Assembly (NCBI RefSeq): GCF_013372265.1 | Contig: NZ_CP054051.1 | Location: 1,004,587-1,068,586 of the forward strand | Length of the DNA stretch: 64,000 nt | Reading direction: 5' to 3' | Source: Aliarcobacter cibarius | GTDB taxonomy: Bacteria > Campylobacterota > Campylobacteria > Campylobacterales > Arcobacteraceae | Shown here: positions 1 through 8,640 of the stretch, piece after piece | Numbering within the stretch: the first letter of the stretch is position 1 | Layout of the letters: each line of letters starts with the position of its first letter | Notes under the pieces: model-generated | The model's database searches: none | Told to the model about the DNA's origin: nothing | The model's input: only the letters and a program-made list of their open reading frames with translations | Translations under genes and position numbers: made by a program

Positions 1-213
1 GAGTATTTGTCCTCTTCTAGGAAAAAATATAATAAAAAAACAATTAGAATTATTGATAAAATTTTTTTAAACATATGAAAGTTTACTAAAGTGTACATTA
101 AATATTTAATATTGTAAAAATACTCTATATTTTATATATTTAAGTACTATTTAATTTTCATACATATAGAATATGGTAAAATATTTTTTACTAAAAAATT
201 AAGGGCATAGTTT
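1..213 (+). promoter_or_regulatory. AT-rich upstream region and candidate promoter of the fdh operon
   Basis: No gene is visible in these 213 bases. An extended -10-like TGGTAAAAT lies at 174-182 and would start transcription near 189, about 25 nt before the first fdh-operon ATG; no clear -35 box is seen, which is usual in Campylobacterota. An AAGGG Shine-Dalgarno sequence at 202-206 precedes the ATG. A perfect 14-bp palindrome, ATTAAATATTTAAT, sits at 97-110 and could be an operator, but palindromes arise easily in such AT-rich DNA. The left edge may belong to the control region of a gene outside the window. Confidence 0.35.
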
Positions 214-1911
214 ATGCAAGATTTTATCTATTATAACAAAAACGGGTTGGATTTTCCTGTGAGTGAAAAAATCCAAGTTACTACAAGTTTGGATGGTTTA
301 GACAATCAAACATTTTTAATATCGAACACAAAAGATGTAAAAAGCGAATTTGTTGCAAATGAGATAGATTTTTATATTAAAAATTCGCAAGACAATCTAC
401 CTAATAAAATATCAAATGTTTTAGAACTTTATGAAATAGCTGTAACAAAATATGATTTATCGCAAGATATCTCTTATTCTCAAGAGATTTCTAAAGAACT
501 TTTGGTTGTTACAAATAGTGAAGAACAATTTAAAGAATTTACTAAATATTTAAATAAAGATGATTTTGATATTTATAAAATAAATGAAAATATACTTAAA
601 AGTATTGAAGGACACATTGGAAATTTAAAAGTTACAGTTGATAGTAACGGTAAAGATGTTGTCTTAAATGTATCTCAAATAGTTTGGTTTGATGCAAAAG
701 AAGAAGGATTAAAACAAAGTGGGACTTTTGATCCAAATTTATCTAGTATAGAAGAAGTAATTTCTGAAATAAAAAATAATTTAAATTCATACTCATATAA
801 AAAATTTACAACTTATGATAAAACAATTTGTCAATATGATGGAAGAAGAAATGTTATTTGTGGAAAGTGTGAAGAGGTTTGTCCTACAGTTGCAATCACA
901 AAAGACGACACTACAAAAACTTTAACTTTCTCTCAAATAGATTGTCATGGTTGTGGAGGATGTATCTCTGTTTGTCCAAGTGGAGCTTTAGATTATGCAC
1001 CAACAAATAAAGAGAGTTTATTTGAGGTAAGTAAGTTTTATAAAAATAAACATCCTTTAATAATTCCAAAAAAAATGGATATTGAAAATTTAGAAATAAA
1101 TTTAAAAGAAGGTGTTTTCCCATTTGCTATTGAGGGTGAAAAATTTTTACATGAATCTTCTCTTTTAACATTACTTCAAATGTCAGGTTCTCAAATTATC
1201 TTTTACAGTGATTTTTTGTCAAAAGGTACAAATGATGCTATTAGAATTTTAAATGACATATGTCAAAAAAGATACCAAAAAGACGCGATCTTAGTAGCAA
1301 TGAATAAAGAAGAGTTAGAAATAGCTTTAAAAGAAGTATCTTTTATAGAAAATTCTTATTTTAATTTTAATCAAGAAGGTCTTAAAAAAAGAGAGATATT
1401 TTCTCATAGACTTCAAAAAATAGTTGCTAACGATAACTTAGGTGAAGTTAAAACTGGAGAGCATATTCATTACGGAAAAGTAGAGATAAATCAAGATACT
1501 TGTACATTGTGTCTTGTGTGTGTTGGTGCTTGTAATGTAGATGCTTTAATAGCAGAACCTAAGGATAATACATTAAGATTTAACCCTAGTCTTTGTACAT
1601 CTTGTGGATATTGTGAAGTTTCTTGTCCTGAGACAAATTGTTTAACGATAAAAAGAGATATAATAGAGCTAGAACCAAATTGGTTTAAAGATAACATATT
1701 AGCTCAAGATAAACTTTTCGCATGTGTTGAGTGTGGAAAAGAGTTTGCAACAGCTAAGGCAATAGAAAAAATTGCGGCAATTATGAGTCCAATTTTTTCA
1801 AGTGATCCTGTAAAAGAGAGAAGTCTTTATTGCTGTGCTGATTGTAAACCAAAAATCATGATGCAAAGTTATTTTAATCAAAAAATGGAAGGATTAAATA
1901 ATGGAAAATAA
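214..1911 (+). CDS. Multi-cluster 4Fe-4S ferredoxin-type protein of the formate dehydrogenase locus
   Basis: This 565-residue protein is probably a cytoplasmic electron carrier or assembly factor for formate dehydrogenase. Two pairs of ferredoxin-type Cys motifs are visible. The first, around residues 205-260, has a C-x2-C-x3-CP run followed by C-x2-C-x2-C-x3-CP. The second, around 427-480, holds two C-x2-C-x2-C-x3-C runs. The last 55 residues add a separate four-cysteine pattern (C-x2-C, then CC-x2-C) that looks like a zinc ribbon or rubredoxin-like knuckle. There is no signal peptide or membrane segment. The gene opens the fdh operon and overlaps the TorD-like gene by 11 nt, so translation is probably coupled. 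The family is recurrent at Campylobacterota fdh loci; its exact role is inferred. Confidence 0.8.
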   Translation: MQDFIYYNKNGLDFPVSEKIQVTTSLDGLDNQTFLISNTKDVKSEFVANEIDFYIKNSQDNLPNKISNVLELYEIAVTKYDLSQDISYSQEISKELLVVTNSEEQFKEFTKYLNKDDFDIYKINENILKSIEGHIGNLKVTVDSNGKDVVLNVSQIVWFDAKEEGLKQSGTFDPNLSSIEEVISEIKNNLNSYSYKKFTTYDKTICQYDGRRNVICGKCEEVCPTVAITKDDTTKTLTFSQIDCHGCGGCISVCPSGALDYAPTNKESLFEVSKFYKNKHPLIIPKKMDIENLEINLKEGVFPFAIEGEKFLHESSLLTLLQMSGSQIIFYSDFLSKGTNDAIRILNDICQKRYQKDAILVAMNKEELEIALKEVSFIENSYFNFNQEGLKKREIFSHRLQKIVANDNLGEVKTGEHIHYGKVEINQDTCTLCLVCVGACNVDALIAEPKDNTLRFNPSLCTSCGYCEVSCPETNCLTIKRDIIELEPNWFKDNILAQDKLFACVECGKEFATAKAIEKIAAIMSPIFSSDPVKERSLYCCADCKPKIMMQSYFNQKMEGLNNGK

Positions 1912-2629
1912 TCAAACAATACATAAAGCAAGGGCGCTGTATTATAATTTCTTTGCGAATTTTTTTGTACTTAGTCCTAAAATGGAAAATTATTTTGAAT
2001 TATTAAGACTTTTAAATATATTAAAAGATAGTGCTTTAGATGATAGTTCACAATCAGCATTGAATAATATTTCAAATCTTTTAGATAAAGACTCAAATAC
2101 AGCTTTAGTACAGGAGTTTGATGATCTTTTTTACAATCCAACTAATAAAAAAATTAGATTAACTGCTTCATTTTATAATGATGGGGTTGAGTCAGGTAAA
2201 AAACGAGTTGAGATGTTAGATTTTGTTGCAAAAACAAAGCTTAGAAGAGATGAAAAGAATTTTTATGAATATGAAGACTCAGTTGGTTTTATATTTTCTT
2301 TTATGGCTGAATTATCTAATTTAATTGCAAATGGTGAAAAAATATATGAAAATACTGTTCATTGTGTTTTTGCAGAAATTTTGAATGGTTTCGTAGATGA
2401 TTTTGCAAAGGAAATTTATGAATATGATAAAGCAAAAATCTATAAAGAACTTATGGTGGTTTTACACTCATTTATTGAATTTGAAAGATTATTTTTAGAA
2501 GTTCCAAAACCATTAAAAAAAGATAGAATTGTAAAAAAAGCAGAAGATAATTGGGGAAATATTTCAGAAGAAGAAAGAAATAGAAGAGAAAAAAATAGAG
2601 CATTAAAAGCTTTAGGGCCAAAATACTAA
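1901..2629 (+). CDS. TorD/DmsD-family redox enzyme maturation chaperone
   Basis: This 242-residue, mostly helical protein matches the TorD/NarJ chaperone superfamily. Members bind the Tat signal or apo-form of a molybdo- or tungstoenzyme until its cofactor is inserted. The segment around residues 64-90, with an E-F-D-D-L-F core followed by a proline and ASFY-x2-G, resembles the TorD signature. Position between the ferredoxin gene and the Tat-signal genes argues that FdhA is the client. The C-terminal 40 residues are highly charged. The start overlaps the upstream stop by 11 nt. Confidence 0.75.
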   Translation: MENNQTIHKARALYYNFFANFFVLSPKMENYFELLRLLNILKDSALDDSSQSALNNISNLLDKDSNTALVQEFDDLFYNPTNKKIRLTASFYNDGVESGKKRVEMLDFVAKTKLRRDEKNFYEYEDSVGFIFSFMAELSNLIANGEKIYENTVHCVFAEILNGFVDDFAKEIYEYDKAKIYKELMVVLHSFIEFERLFLEVPKPLKKDRIVKKAEDNWGNISEEERNRREKNRALKALGPKY

Positions 2630-2652
2630 AAAGGTTTTTTTCTTTTTGGGAT

Positions 2653-2685
2653 TTTATAAAGGAAATAACATTTTTCTTTTATAAA
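2653..2685 (+). promoter_or_regulatory. Long hairpin in the torD-like/fdh Tat-protein gap
   Basis: The arms at 2653-2665 and 2673-2685 pair over 13 bp with one G-U and a 7-nt loop. A second weak hairpin (AAAAAG, T-rich loop, CTTTTT) overlaps the upstream stop codon. The main hairpin has no T-run after it, so it is not a canonical terminator. It could be an RNA processing or stability element that lets the FdhA part of the operon be expressed more than the ferredoxin and chaperone part. Confidence 0.4.
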
Positions 2686-2729
2686 GTCTCTTAAAATTAA
2701 GGGGCTTAATTTTCTATAAGGAGGAGAGT

Positions 2730-2942
2730 GTGCAAGTAAGCAGAAGGGAATTTGCAAAAAAAGCTGCTATGGTTGCAGCTGGTGCTGTCGCTACAAGTAC
2801 GGCTCTTATGGCTTCAAATAGTAAACCGTCATCTGAAAATGGTGATAGTAATAATGGTGTTGTTGTTGGAAAATCTCGAAAGAAAGAGATTCTTTATACA
2901 AAAACTGCGGCGTGGGAAGAGTTTTATAAAAAAGCAAAATAA
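2730..2942 (+). CDS. Short twin-arginine-signal protein of the fdh operon
   Basis: This 70-residue protein begins at a GTG codon that has a strong AAGGAGGAGAG Shine-Dalgarno sequence upstream. The N-terminus SRREFAKKAA followed by an Ala-rich hydrophobic stretch is a twin-arginine export signal. Only about 40 residues remain after the signal, ending in a lysine-rich helix. Small Tat-signal proteins directly upstream of fdhA recur in Campylobacterota. It may be a small periplasmic subunit or escort of the FdhAB complex, but its function is not established from sequence. Confidence 0.75.
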   Translation: MQVSRREFAKKAAMVAAGAVATSTALMASNSKPSSENGDSNNGVVVGKSRKKEILYTKTAAWEEFYKKAK

Positions 2943-2958
2943 AAAGTAGGAGTATTGT

Positions 2959-5781
2959 ATGTCAGCAAATACATATGAAACTTTAAATGCTAAAGTTGGT
3001 AGACGGTCATTTATGAAAATGGCTGCTGTTGCTACTGCATTTGGAGTTACATCATCTTTTGCTAGTACTACAGCTACAAGAACAGCGACAGAAGAAGAGA
3101 TTAAAAATCCTTTTCCTGGTTCAAAAATGGTTAAATCTATTTGTACAGCGTGTTCAGTTGGTTGTGGGATTGTAGCAGAAGTTCAAAATGGAGTTTGGGT
3201 AAGACAAGAAGTTGCTCAAGATCATCCAGTATCATTAGGTGGACATTGTTGTAAAGGTTCTGATATGATCGATATGGTTAGATCCGAAGTTAGAGTTAAA
3301 CATCCAATGGTTAAAAAAGATGGAAAATGGCAAAGAATTTCTTGGGATGAAGCTTTAAATGGGATTGCTTCAAAACTTGAAGATTTAAGACAAAAAGATG
3401 GACCAGATTCAGTAATGTTCCTAGGTTCAGCGAAATTTAATAACGAGCAAGCATATTATTTTAGAAAATTTGCTGCTATGTTTGGAACAAATAATATAGA
3501 TCACCAAGCTAGAATTTGACATAGCTCAACAGTTGCCGGTGTGGCAAATACATGGGGTTATGGTGCTATGACAAATTCTTTAGGAGATATGCAAAACTCT
3601 AAAGCTATTATAATTTTTGGAGCAAATCCAGCTGTTAATCATCCAGTTGGTTTTCAACATTTCTTAAAAGCAAAAGAAAGAAATAATGCAAAAATTATTG
3701 TTATAGATCCAAGATATACAAAAACAGCTGCAAAAGCTGATTTATATGCACAAATTAGACCAGGTACTGATATTCCATTTATGTATGGAATGTTAAATAT
3801 TATATTTGAAAACGGTTGGCATGATAAAGATTTCATAAATGATAGAGTTTATGGTATGGCAGATATTATGGCTGAAGCTAAAAACTGGCCGATTGAAAGA
3901 GTTGCTGATGTTACTGGAGTAAAAGCAGATTTAATTATGCAAATTACTAAATTATATGCATCATCAAAACCAGGAACTTTAGTATGGGCTATGGGGCTTA
4001 CTCAACACTCTATTGGTACTTCTAATACAAGAATGGCACCAATATTACAACTTGCACTTGGTAACATGGGAATTGCTGGTGGTGGAGCTAATATTTTAAG
4101 AGGTCATGATAATGTTCAAGGTGCAACAGATTTAGGTTGTTTATCTGATTCATTACCAGGATATTATGGTTTAGCTGAAGGTTCATGGAAATATTTTGCT
4201 TCTTCATGGGGAGTTGATTTTGAATGGCTAAAAGGAAGATTTAAATCACCAGAATGGATGGGTAAAAATGGATTTACATTAGCTAGATGGTGGGCTGGAG
4301 TTTTAGCCGGAAATGAAGGTGAAGATGCTATTCATAATGGTGGAACAAATTTAAAAGCTTTATTTGTAATGGGTAATGGAATTACTTCAACTGCTCAAAC
4401 AAAAAAAGTAAAAGAAGCATTAGATAAGCTTGATATTGCAGTATTCTGTGATCCATTTGTAAACGAAGGTGCTATTATCACTGATAAACAAAATGATGTT
4501 TATATTTTACCTGCTGCAACACAATTTGAAACTTCAGGTTCAGTTACAGCAACAAATAGAAGTGGTCAGTGGAGATATGAGGTTGTAAAACCAATGTATG
4601 AATCAAAACCAGATCAAGATGTCATGTTTGAATTAGCTAAAAGATTAGGTTTCTATGACCAACTAATAGCTGGTATGGATAAAGGTAAAGATTTTGTTTG
4701 GCCTGAAGATGCAACAAATGAAATATCAAAAGTAATAAAAACTATTGGACTTACAGGATGGACAGCTGAAAGACTTAAAAAACATACTGACAATTGGCAT
4801 ATGTTTGATGAAATTTCATTGGCTGGATATGGTGAAATGGCTGGAGAATATTATGGATTACCTTGGCCATGTTGGACAACAAAACATTCAGGAAGCCCAA
4901 ATTTATATGATATTAGTAAACCAGTTAAATTTGGTGGTATGGGATTTAGAAATAATTTCGGATTAGAACATGAAGGTAATAACCTTTTAACTCCAGAAGG
5001 TTCTGCACCAGTTGGGGGAGTTCAAAATATTGGATATCCTGAAGTTACTAAAGATAATATTGAAACAGTTTTAAAAATTGTTTTAACTCCTGAAGAAAAA
5101 GAGAAAATGGGTGCAAACTGGAAAGTTGACAAATCGAATCTAATTGTTGAGAAATGTATTGAAGCTGGAATTGCTCCTTATGGAAATGCAAAAGCTAGAG
5201 CTAAAGTTTGGGGATGGGCAGATCCGATTCCAAAACATAGAGAACCTTTACATTCACCAAGAACAGATTTAGTTAAAGATTATCCGAGTTTTGCTGACAA
5301 ACCAAATCACTTTAGAGTTGATACTAGATATGTTAGTGAACAAACAAAACAAGATTGGGCTAAAGATTTCCCTATAAATCTAGTAACAGGAAGATTAGTA
5401 AATCTAAATGGTGCAGGTGTTGAAAATAGAGCTAGTAAATATTTAGCAAAATTAACTCCTGAAATGTTCTGTGATATTAATCCTGATTTAGCAGGAAGAT
5501 ATGGAATTAGAGATGGTTCTATGATGTGGATTCACTCTCCTCAAGGAACTAGAATTAAAGTTAAAGCGAAATATTCATATTCTGTAACTCCAGATAGAAT
5601 ATTTATTCCATTCCATTTTGCAGGTTATATGGAAGGTGTTGATTTAACTAACAAATATCCAGACGGAACATTACCTTATGCAGTTGGTGAGAGTGCAAAT
5701 ACTGTTACAAACTATGGTTATGACATAGTTACACAAATCCCTGAAACAAAAGGTGGATTGTGTCAGATTTCAAGAGTTTAG
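2959..5781 (+). CDS. fdhA: Formate dehydrogenase catalytic subunit alpha, selenocysteine-containing
   Basis: Translated with UGA at 3517-3519 as selenocysteine, this is a 940-residue molybdopterin oxidoreductase that oxidises formate to CO2 in the periplasm. The N-terminus carries a Tat signal (GRRSFMKM plus hydrophobic run). Cys62, Cys65, Cys69 and Cys97 or Cys98 fit the proximal 4Fe-4S ligands. Sec187 is followed by His188 in the context HQARI-U-HSSTVAGVANTWGYG, the site where FDHs place the metal-ligand Sec or Cys and the catalytic His. The reading frame is unbroken on both sides of the UGA, so this is not a frameshift or pseudogene. The C-terminal part matches the molydopterin dinucleotide-binding domain. 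FdhB and FdhC follow closely. Metal choice (W or Mo) is not readable, but tupABC lies downstream. Confidence 0.95.
3517..3547 (+). promoter_or_regulatory. UGA selenocysteine codon with bacterial SECIS-like hairpin
   Basis: The in-frame TGA at 3517-3519 is followed after 13 nt by a perfect 5-bp stem, TTGCC at 3533-3537 and GGCAA at 3543-3547, closing the loop GGTGT. Bacterial SECIS elements are small stem-loops about this far downstream of the UGA with a conserved GU in the apical loop that SelB recognises; both properties are present. The hairpin lies inside codons that are conserved in the enzyme family. Confidence 0.85.
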
Positions 5782-5790
5782 GAGAAGGGC

Positions 5791-6405
5791 ATGAGTAATA
5801 ATAAAATTAATTTTGCAAGAATGAAATTCTATTGTGATGAAAATAGATGTATTCATTGTGATGGATGTTCAGTTGCTTGTTCTTCAGCTCACGAATTACC
5901 TGTTGGAATTAGTAGAAGAAAAGTAATAACTGTAAATGAGGGTAAACAAGGAATGGAATTCTCTTTATCTGTTGCATGTATGCACTGTACAGATGCCCCT
6001 TGTGAACAAGTTTGTCCAGTAGATTGTTTCTATATTAGAGATGATGGTATTGTTTTACATGATAAAGATAAGTGTATTGGTTGTTCATATTGTTTATATG
6101 CATGTCCTTTTGGTGCTCCACAATTTCCTAAAGATGGTGCATTTGGTACAAAAGGTGTTATGGACAAGTGTACAATGTGTGCAGGTGGACCTGATGAAAC
6201 TAATAGTGAACATGAAAGAGAACTTTATGGTCAAAATAGAATTGCTGAAGGTAAAGTTCCTGTATGTGCCGCTATGTGTTCGACAAAAGCGTTATTAGTT
6301 GGAGATGCTGAATCAATTTCAAATATTTATAGAGAAAGAGTTATGTCTTTAGGACATGGACCACACAGTACTCCATATGGTTGGGACAAAGCATATGGAA
6401 AGTAA
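5791..6405 (+). CDS. fdhB: Formate dehydrogenase iron-sulfur subunit beta
   Basis: This 204-residue protein carries the four ferredoxin-type 4Fe-4S cysteine groups of FdhB/HybA/PsrB-type subunits: C-x2-C-x2-C-x3-C near residue 18, CMHC-x4-C-x3-CP around 62, CIGC-x2-C-x3-CP around 92, and a CTMC near 120 paired with late cysteines around 150-155. It would pass electrons from FdhA to the membrane cytochrome FdhC. It has no signal of its own, consistent with export as a hitchhiker with the Tat-signal FdhA. The start is 9 nt after the fdhA stop and is preceded by GGAGAAGGG. Confidence 0.93.
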   Translation: MSNNKINFARMKFYCDENRCIHCDGCSVACSSAHELPVGISRRKVITVNEGKQGMEFSLSVACMHCTDAPCEQVCPVDCFYIRDDGIVLHDKDKCIGCSYCLYACPFGAPQFPKDGAFGTKGVMDKCTMCAGGPDETNSEHERELYGQNRIAEGKVPVCAAMCSTKALLVGDAESISNIYRERVMSLGHGPHSTPYGWDKAYGK

Positions 6406-7360
6406 AAGTTTTCTAAGTGAATATAAGGCCTATTTAATTATAGGTTTTCTATTCATCCTTTTGACTTATTGGTATTTTTGGTTAGCAACAATTGCTGATA
6501 TAAATTATGTATATCAGTTTTTAATGCAAATGTTGAAAGGTAATTTCACTGGACAAGTTGTTCCATTTGATACTTTAACACACTATCAACAAATGGAAGT
6601 AGGACTTTTTGGACCAAGATATGATGCAATAGCACCAGAAGTTATAAGAGCATTCGAAGAGAGACAACACTTACTACCAATAGTATTTGCATTCGAGTTT
6701 GTATTGTTTCTTATAATGTTTATTGTTGCAAAAGGAAGAAAACAAGCAAAAATTACAAGAGAAAATGATAAAGTTCAAGTATATTCACTTTTTCAAAGGG
6801 TTGTTCTTTTATTAAATATTGTAATAATGATTTATCTGTTTATTACAGGTTTTTCAATAACATTTGGAAATTGGACAGGTGGAGGATATATTCCTAGACT
6901 TATGAGAGCAACACACGAAGTTGTAGGTGTAGCTTGGATTCCAGTTTGGTTGTTTGTAACTGTAATTGCATTTAAAGATCATAAATATTTTATAAGACCA
7001 AGTTCAAAAATATGGCATAAGATTTTCTTAAGAGGAAAATATGAGCCTATGAATAGAATAAACTACTATATGTATGTAGCTTTTGGATTTTTACTTGTAT
7101 TTAGTGGATTTATAATCTGGTATATGTTCCCAGATGCAGCAACGCATGCTCAAACAATTCAGATAAAAAGATTTATTCTATTTATCCATTTTATGGGTAG
7201 TGCTATTATTTCATTCTTTACATTTGAAACAGTATATTCATATTTTGTTTCAGTAAAAGGTTATATTCCCGGTGTTATAACAGGTAAATTACCTGTCGAA
7301 TACTTAGAACAATTAAGACCTGATGTATTAGAAGAAGATAAAGATTTATTAAAAAGATAG
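6395..7360 (+). CDS. fdhC: Formate dehydrogenase cytochrome b556 subunit gamma
   Basis: From the ATG at 6395 this is a 321-residue integral membrane protein. It anchors the complex and transfers electrons to menaquinone. Hydrophobic segments lie near residues 14-36, 105-125, 145-170, 220-245 and 265-295, and histidines within or next to them (ATHEVVG, FIHFMGS) fit haem b ligands of the FdnI/FdhC family. A longer reading frame extends 13 codons upstream, but the ATG at 6395 starts right before the first basic residue and membrane segment and overlaps fdhB by only 11 nt. A periplasmic loop follows the first helix. Confidence 0.9.
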   Translation: MESKSFLSEYKAYLIIGFLFILLTYWYFWLATIADINYVYQFLMQMLKGNFTGQVVPFDTLTHYQQMEVGLFGPRYDAIAPEVIRAFEERQHLLPIVFAFEFVLFLIMFIVAKGRKQAKITRENDKVQVYSLFQRVVLLLNIVIMIYLFITGFSITFGNWTGGGYIPRLMRATHEVVGVAWIPVWLFVTVIAFKDHKYFIRPSSKIWHKIFLRGKYEPMNRINYYMYVAFGFLLVFSGFIIWYMFPDAATHAQTIQIKRFILFIHFMGSAIISFFTFETVYSYFVSVKGYIPGVITGKLPVEYLEQLRPDVLEEDKDLLKR

Positions 7361-7361
7361 G

Positions 7362-7378
7362 AAAAGCTTATAGCTTTT
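7362..7378 (+). terminator. Candidate terminator after fdhC
   Basis: AAAAGCT at 7362-7368 pairs with AGCTTTT at 7372-7378 across a 3-nt loop, followed by a T-rich tract. It separates fdhABC from fdhD and the cofactor genes, which probably use their own promoter or read-through. Confidence 0.55.
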
Positions 7379-7400
7379 TCTATTTTTAAAAAAATATTAA

Positions 7401-7419
7401 ATATGCAAATTTTGCATAT
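7401..7419. promoter_or_regulatory. 19-bp perfect palindrome directly upstream of the fdhD ribosome-binding site
   Basis: ATATGCAAA and TTTGCATAT form 9-bp arms around a single central T. The element touches the AAGGA Shine-Dalgarno sequence at 7421-7425 and lies 11 nt before the ATG. With a 1-nt centre it is better as a DNA operator for a dimeric regulator than as an RNA hairpin. A ModE-like gene is encoded three genes downstream and is an obvious candidate for autoregulation, but the site does not match the E. coli ModE consensus. Confidence 0.5.
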
Positions 7420-7430
7420 TAAGGAATAAG

Positions 7431-8222
7431 ATGAGTGACAACACAAAATATTTAAAAAAAGTACTAATAGAAAAACTTATAGAAAATGAAGCTCAAATGG
7501 TTGAAGATGTGACTATCGAAGAGTCACGTTTAAATCTTTTTTTAAATGGAGAAAAAACAATATCTATGATGTGTATTCCAAAAGACCAAGATGCTCATGC
7601 AATTGGGTTTTTAATGAGTGAAAATGTAATATCTTCTATTGCTGACATAGAAGAATTAACAATTAGCTCTGATGGATTAAGAGTAGATGTTAAAGCAAAA
7701 ATAGATGAGAATTCCCTACAAAATCTATATAAAGAAAAAACTCTAGTAAGCGGATGTGGAGGAGGAGTTACAGGAAATGTTGAAGGAAGTTTAGAAATTC
7801 CATTTAATCAAACTTCTTTTAAAATTAAACCAGAGACTATCTACACAGAAGTTAAAAAGTTTTATCAAGAAAGTGAACTATATTTACTAACAGGTTGTGT
7901 ACATAAGGCCATGATTTACCTACTTGATGGCACAACAGTAACAGCTGAAGATATAGGAAGACACAATGCAATTGATAAAGCCATAGGAAAATGTAAACTT
8001 CAAGGACTTGATACTACTCAATCAATTTTATTTGTTAGTGGAAGATTAAGTTCGGAGATGGTTACAAAAGCAGTTATGCATAAAATCCCAATTGTTGTTT
8101 CAAGAACTGCACCAACTCATTTAGGAGTACAAACTGCACATAAACATGGACTTACACTTATTGGATTTGCAAGAGGTAAAAAAATGAACCTTTATACACA
8201 TAGCGGAAGAATAGATGTCTAG
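7431..8222 (+). CDS. fdhD: Formate dehydrogenase sulfurtransferase/accessory protein FdhD
   Basis: This 263-residue protein is the FdhD family, which delivers sulfur from a cysteine desulfurase to the molybdopterin cofactor of formate dehydrogenase. Family hallmarks include LFLNGEKTISMMCIP, AIGFLMSE, LTGCVHKA, EDIGRHNAIDKAIG and VSGRLSSEMVTKA. The mobile catalytic loop reads SGCGGG with Cys109, so the second cysteine of the C-x2-C loop known from E. coli is absent. It heads a run of tightly packed or overlapping genes extending to tupC. Confidence 0.93.
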   Translation: MSDNTKYLKKVLIEKLIENEAQMVEDVTIEESRLNLFLNGEKTISMMCIPKDQDAHAIGFLMSENVISSIADIEELTISSDGLRVDVKAKIDENSLQNLYKEKTLVSGCGGGVTGNVEGSLEIPFNQTSFKIKPETIYTEVKKFYQESELYLLTGCVHKAMIYLLDGTTVTAEDIGRHNAIDKAIGKCKLQGLDTTQSILFVSGRLSSEMVTKAVMHKIPIVVSRTAPTHLGVQTAHKHGLTLIGFARGKKMNLYTHSGRIDV

Positions 8223-8640
8223 TATTGACGATAAAATAAATTTTAATCTAACACAAGAACAAAAAAATATTATTTTTGAGAATTTAGATGAATATGGAAA
8301 ACTATCTTGTATAAAATCATTTAAAGTTGCAAAAAAAATTGGTTGTGAACTTAAAGATATGAGTGCAATAACAAAATTTATGAATATTAAAATTACAAAT
8401 TGTGAATTAGGAGTTTTTGGAAACTTAGAATTTTTGGAAAAGAATGAAGAGGTTTATTCTAATTTAAAAAATAAATATTTAAAAAAAGAAATTTCTTGTA
8501 AAAATTTGTGGGAAGAAGCAAAAAAATCTTCTTTAAAAATTGTTGGTTCAACAGTTAAAAATTCTGATATTGAAGTTATTTACTGCCAACTTGGTTGTTT
8601 TAGAGAAAAAAAAGGGCTTAAAAATGGAAGTAAAAGTTAA
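8215..8640 (+). CDS. Uncharacterised protein with a duplicated Cys motif, between fdhD and modE-like gene
   Basis: I do not recognise a characterised family for this 141-residue protein. It contains two copies of a roughly 40-residue unit. Residues 30-69 start LSC, contain a V-A-K-K helix and end C-E-L-G-V-F-G. Residues 93-130 start ISC, contain E-A-K-K and end C-Q-L-G-C-F-R. The paired cysteines are Cys32/Cys63 and Cys95/Cys124, with Cys128 extra. The helical spacing resembles helix-turn-helix folds, so DNA or metal binding is possible. It overlaps fdhD by 8 nt and the ModE-like gene by 17 nt, which ties it to molybdo/tungstoenzyme maturation or its control. Confidence 0.75.
   Translation: MSSIDDKINFNLTQEQKNIIFENLDEYGKLSCIKSFKVAKKIGCELKDMSAITKFMNIKITNCELGVFGNLEFLEKNEEVYSNLKNKYLKKEISCKNLWEEAKKSSLKIVGSTVKNSDIEVIYCQLGCFREKKGLKNGSKS

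Noticed and set aside
1-213. Gene at the left edge
   Set aside because: Short frames only, none with a ribosome site or recognisable sequence.
2752-2949. Second open frame over the small Tat-signal protein gene
   Set aside because: It lies in another frame of a better-supported gene with a strong ribosome site and a Tat signal.
3517-3540. fdhA as a frameshifted or nonsense-mutated pseudogene
   Set aside because: The UGA is at the conserved Sec/Cys site, both sides are in the same frame and a SECIS-like hairpin follows.
7401-7419. RNA hairpin that hides the fdhD ribosome site
   Set aside because: The palindrome has a 1-nt centre and stops before the AAGGA; a DNA operator is the simpler reading.
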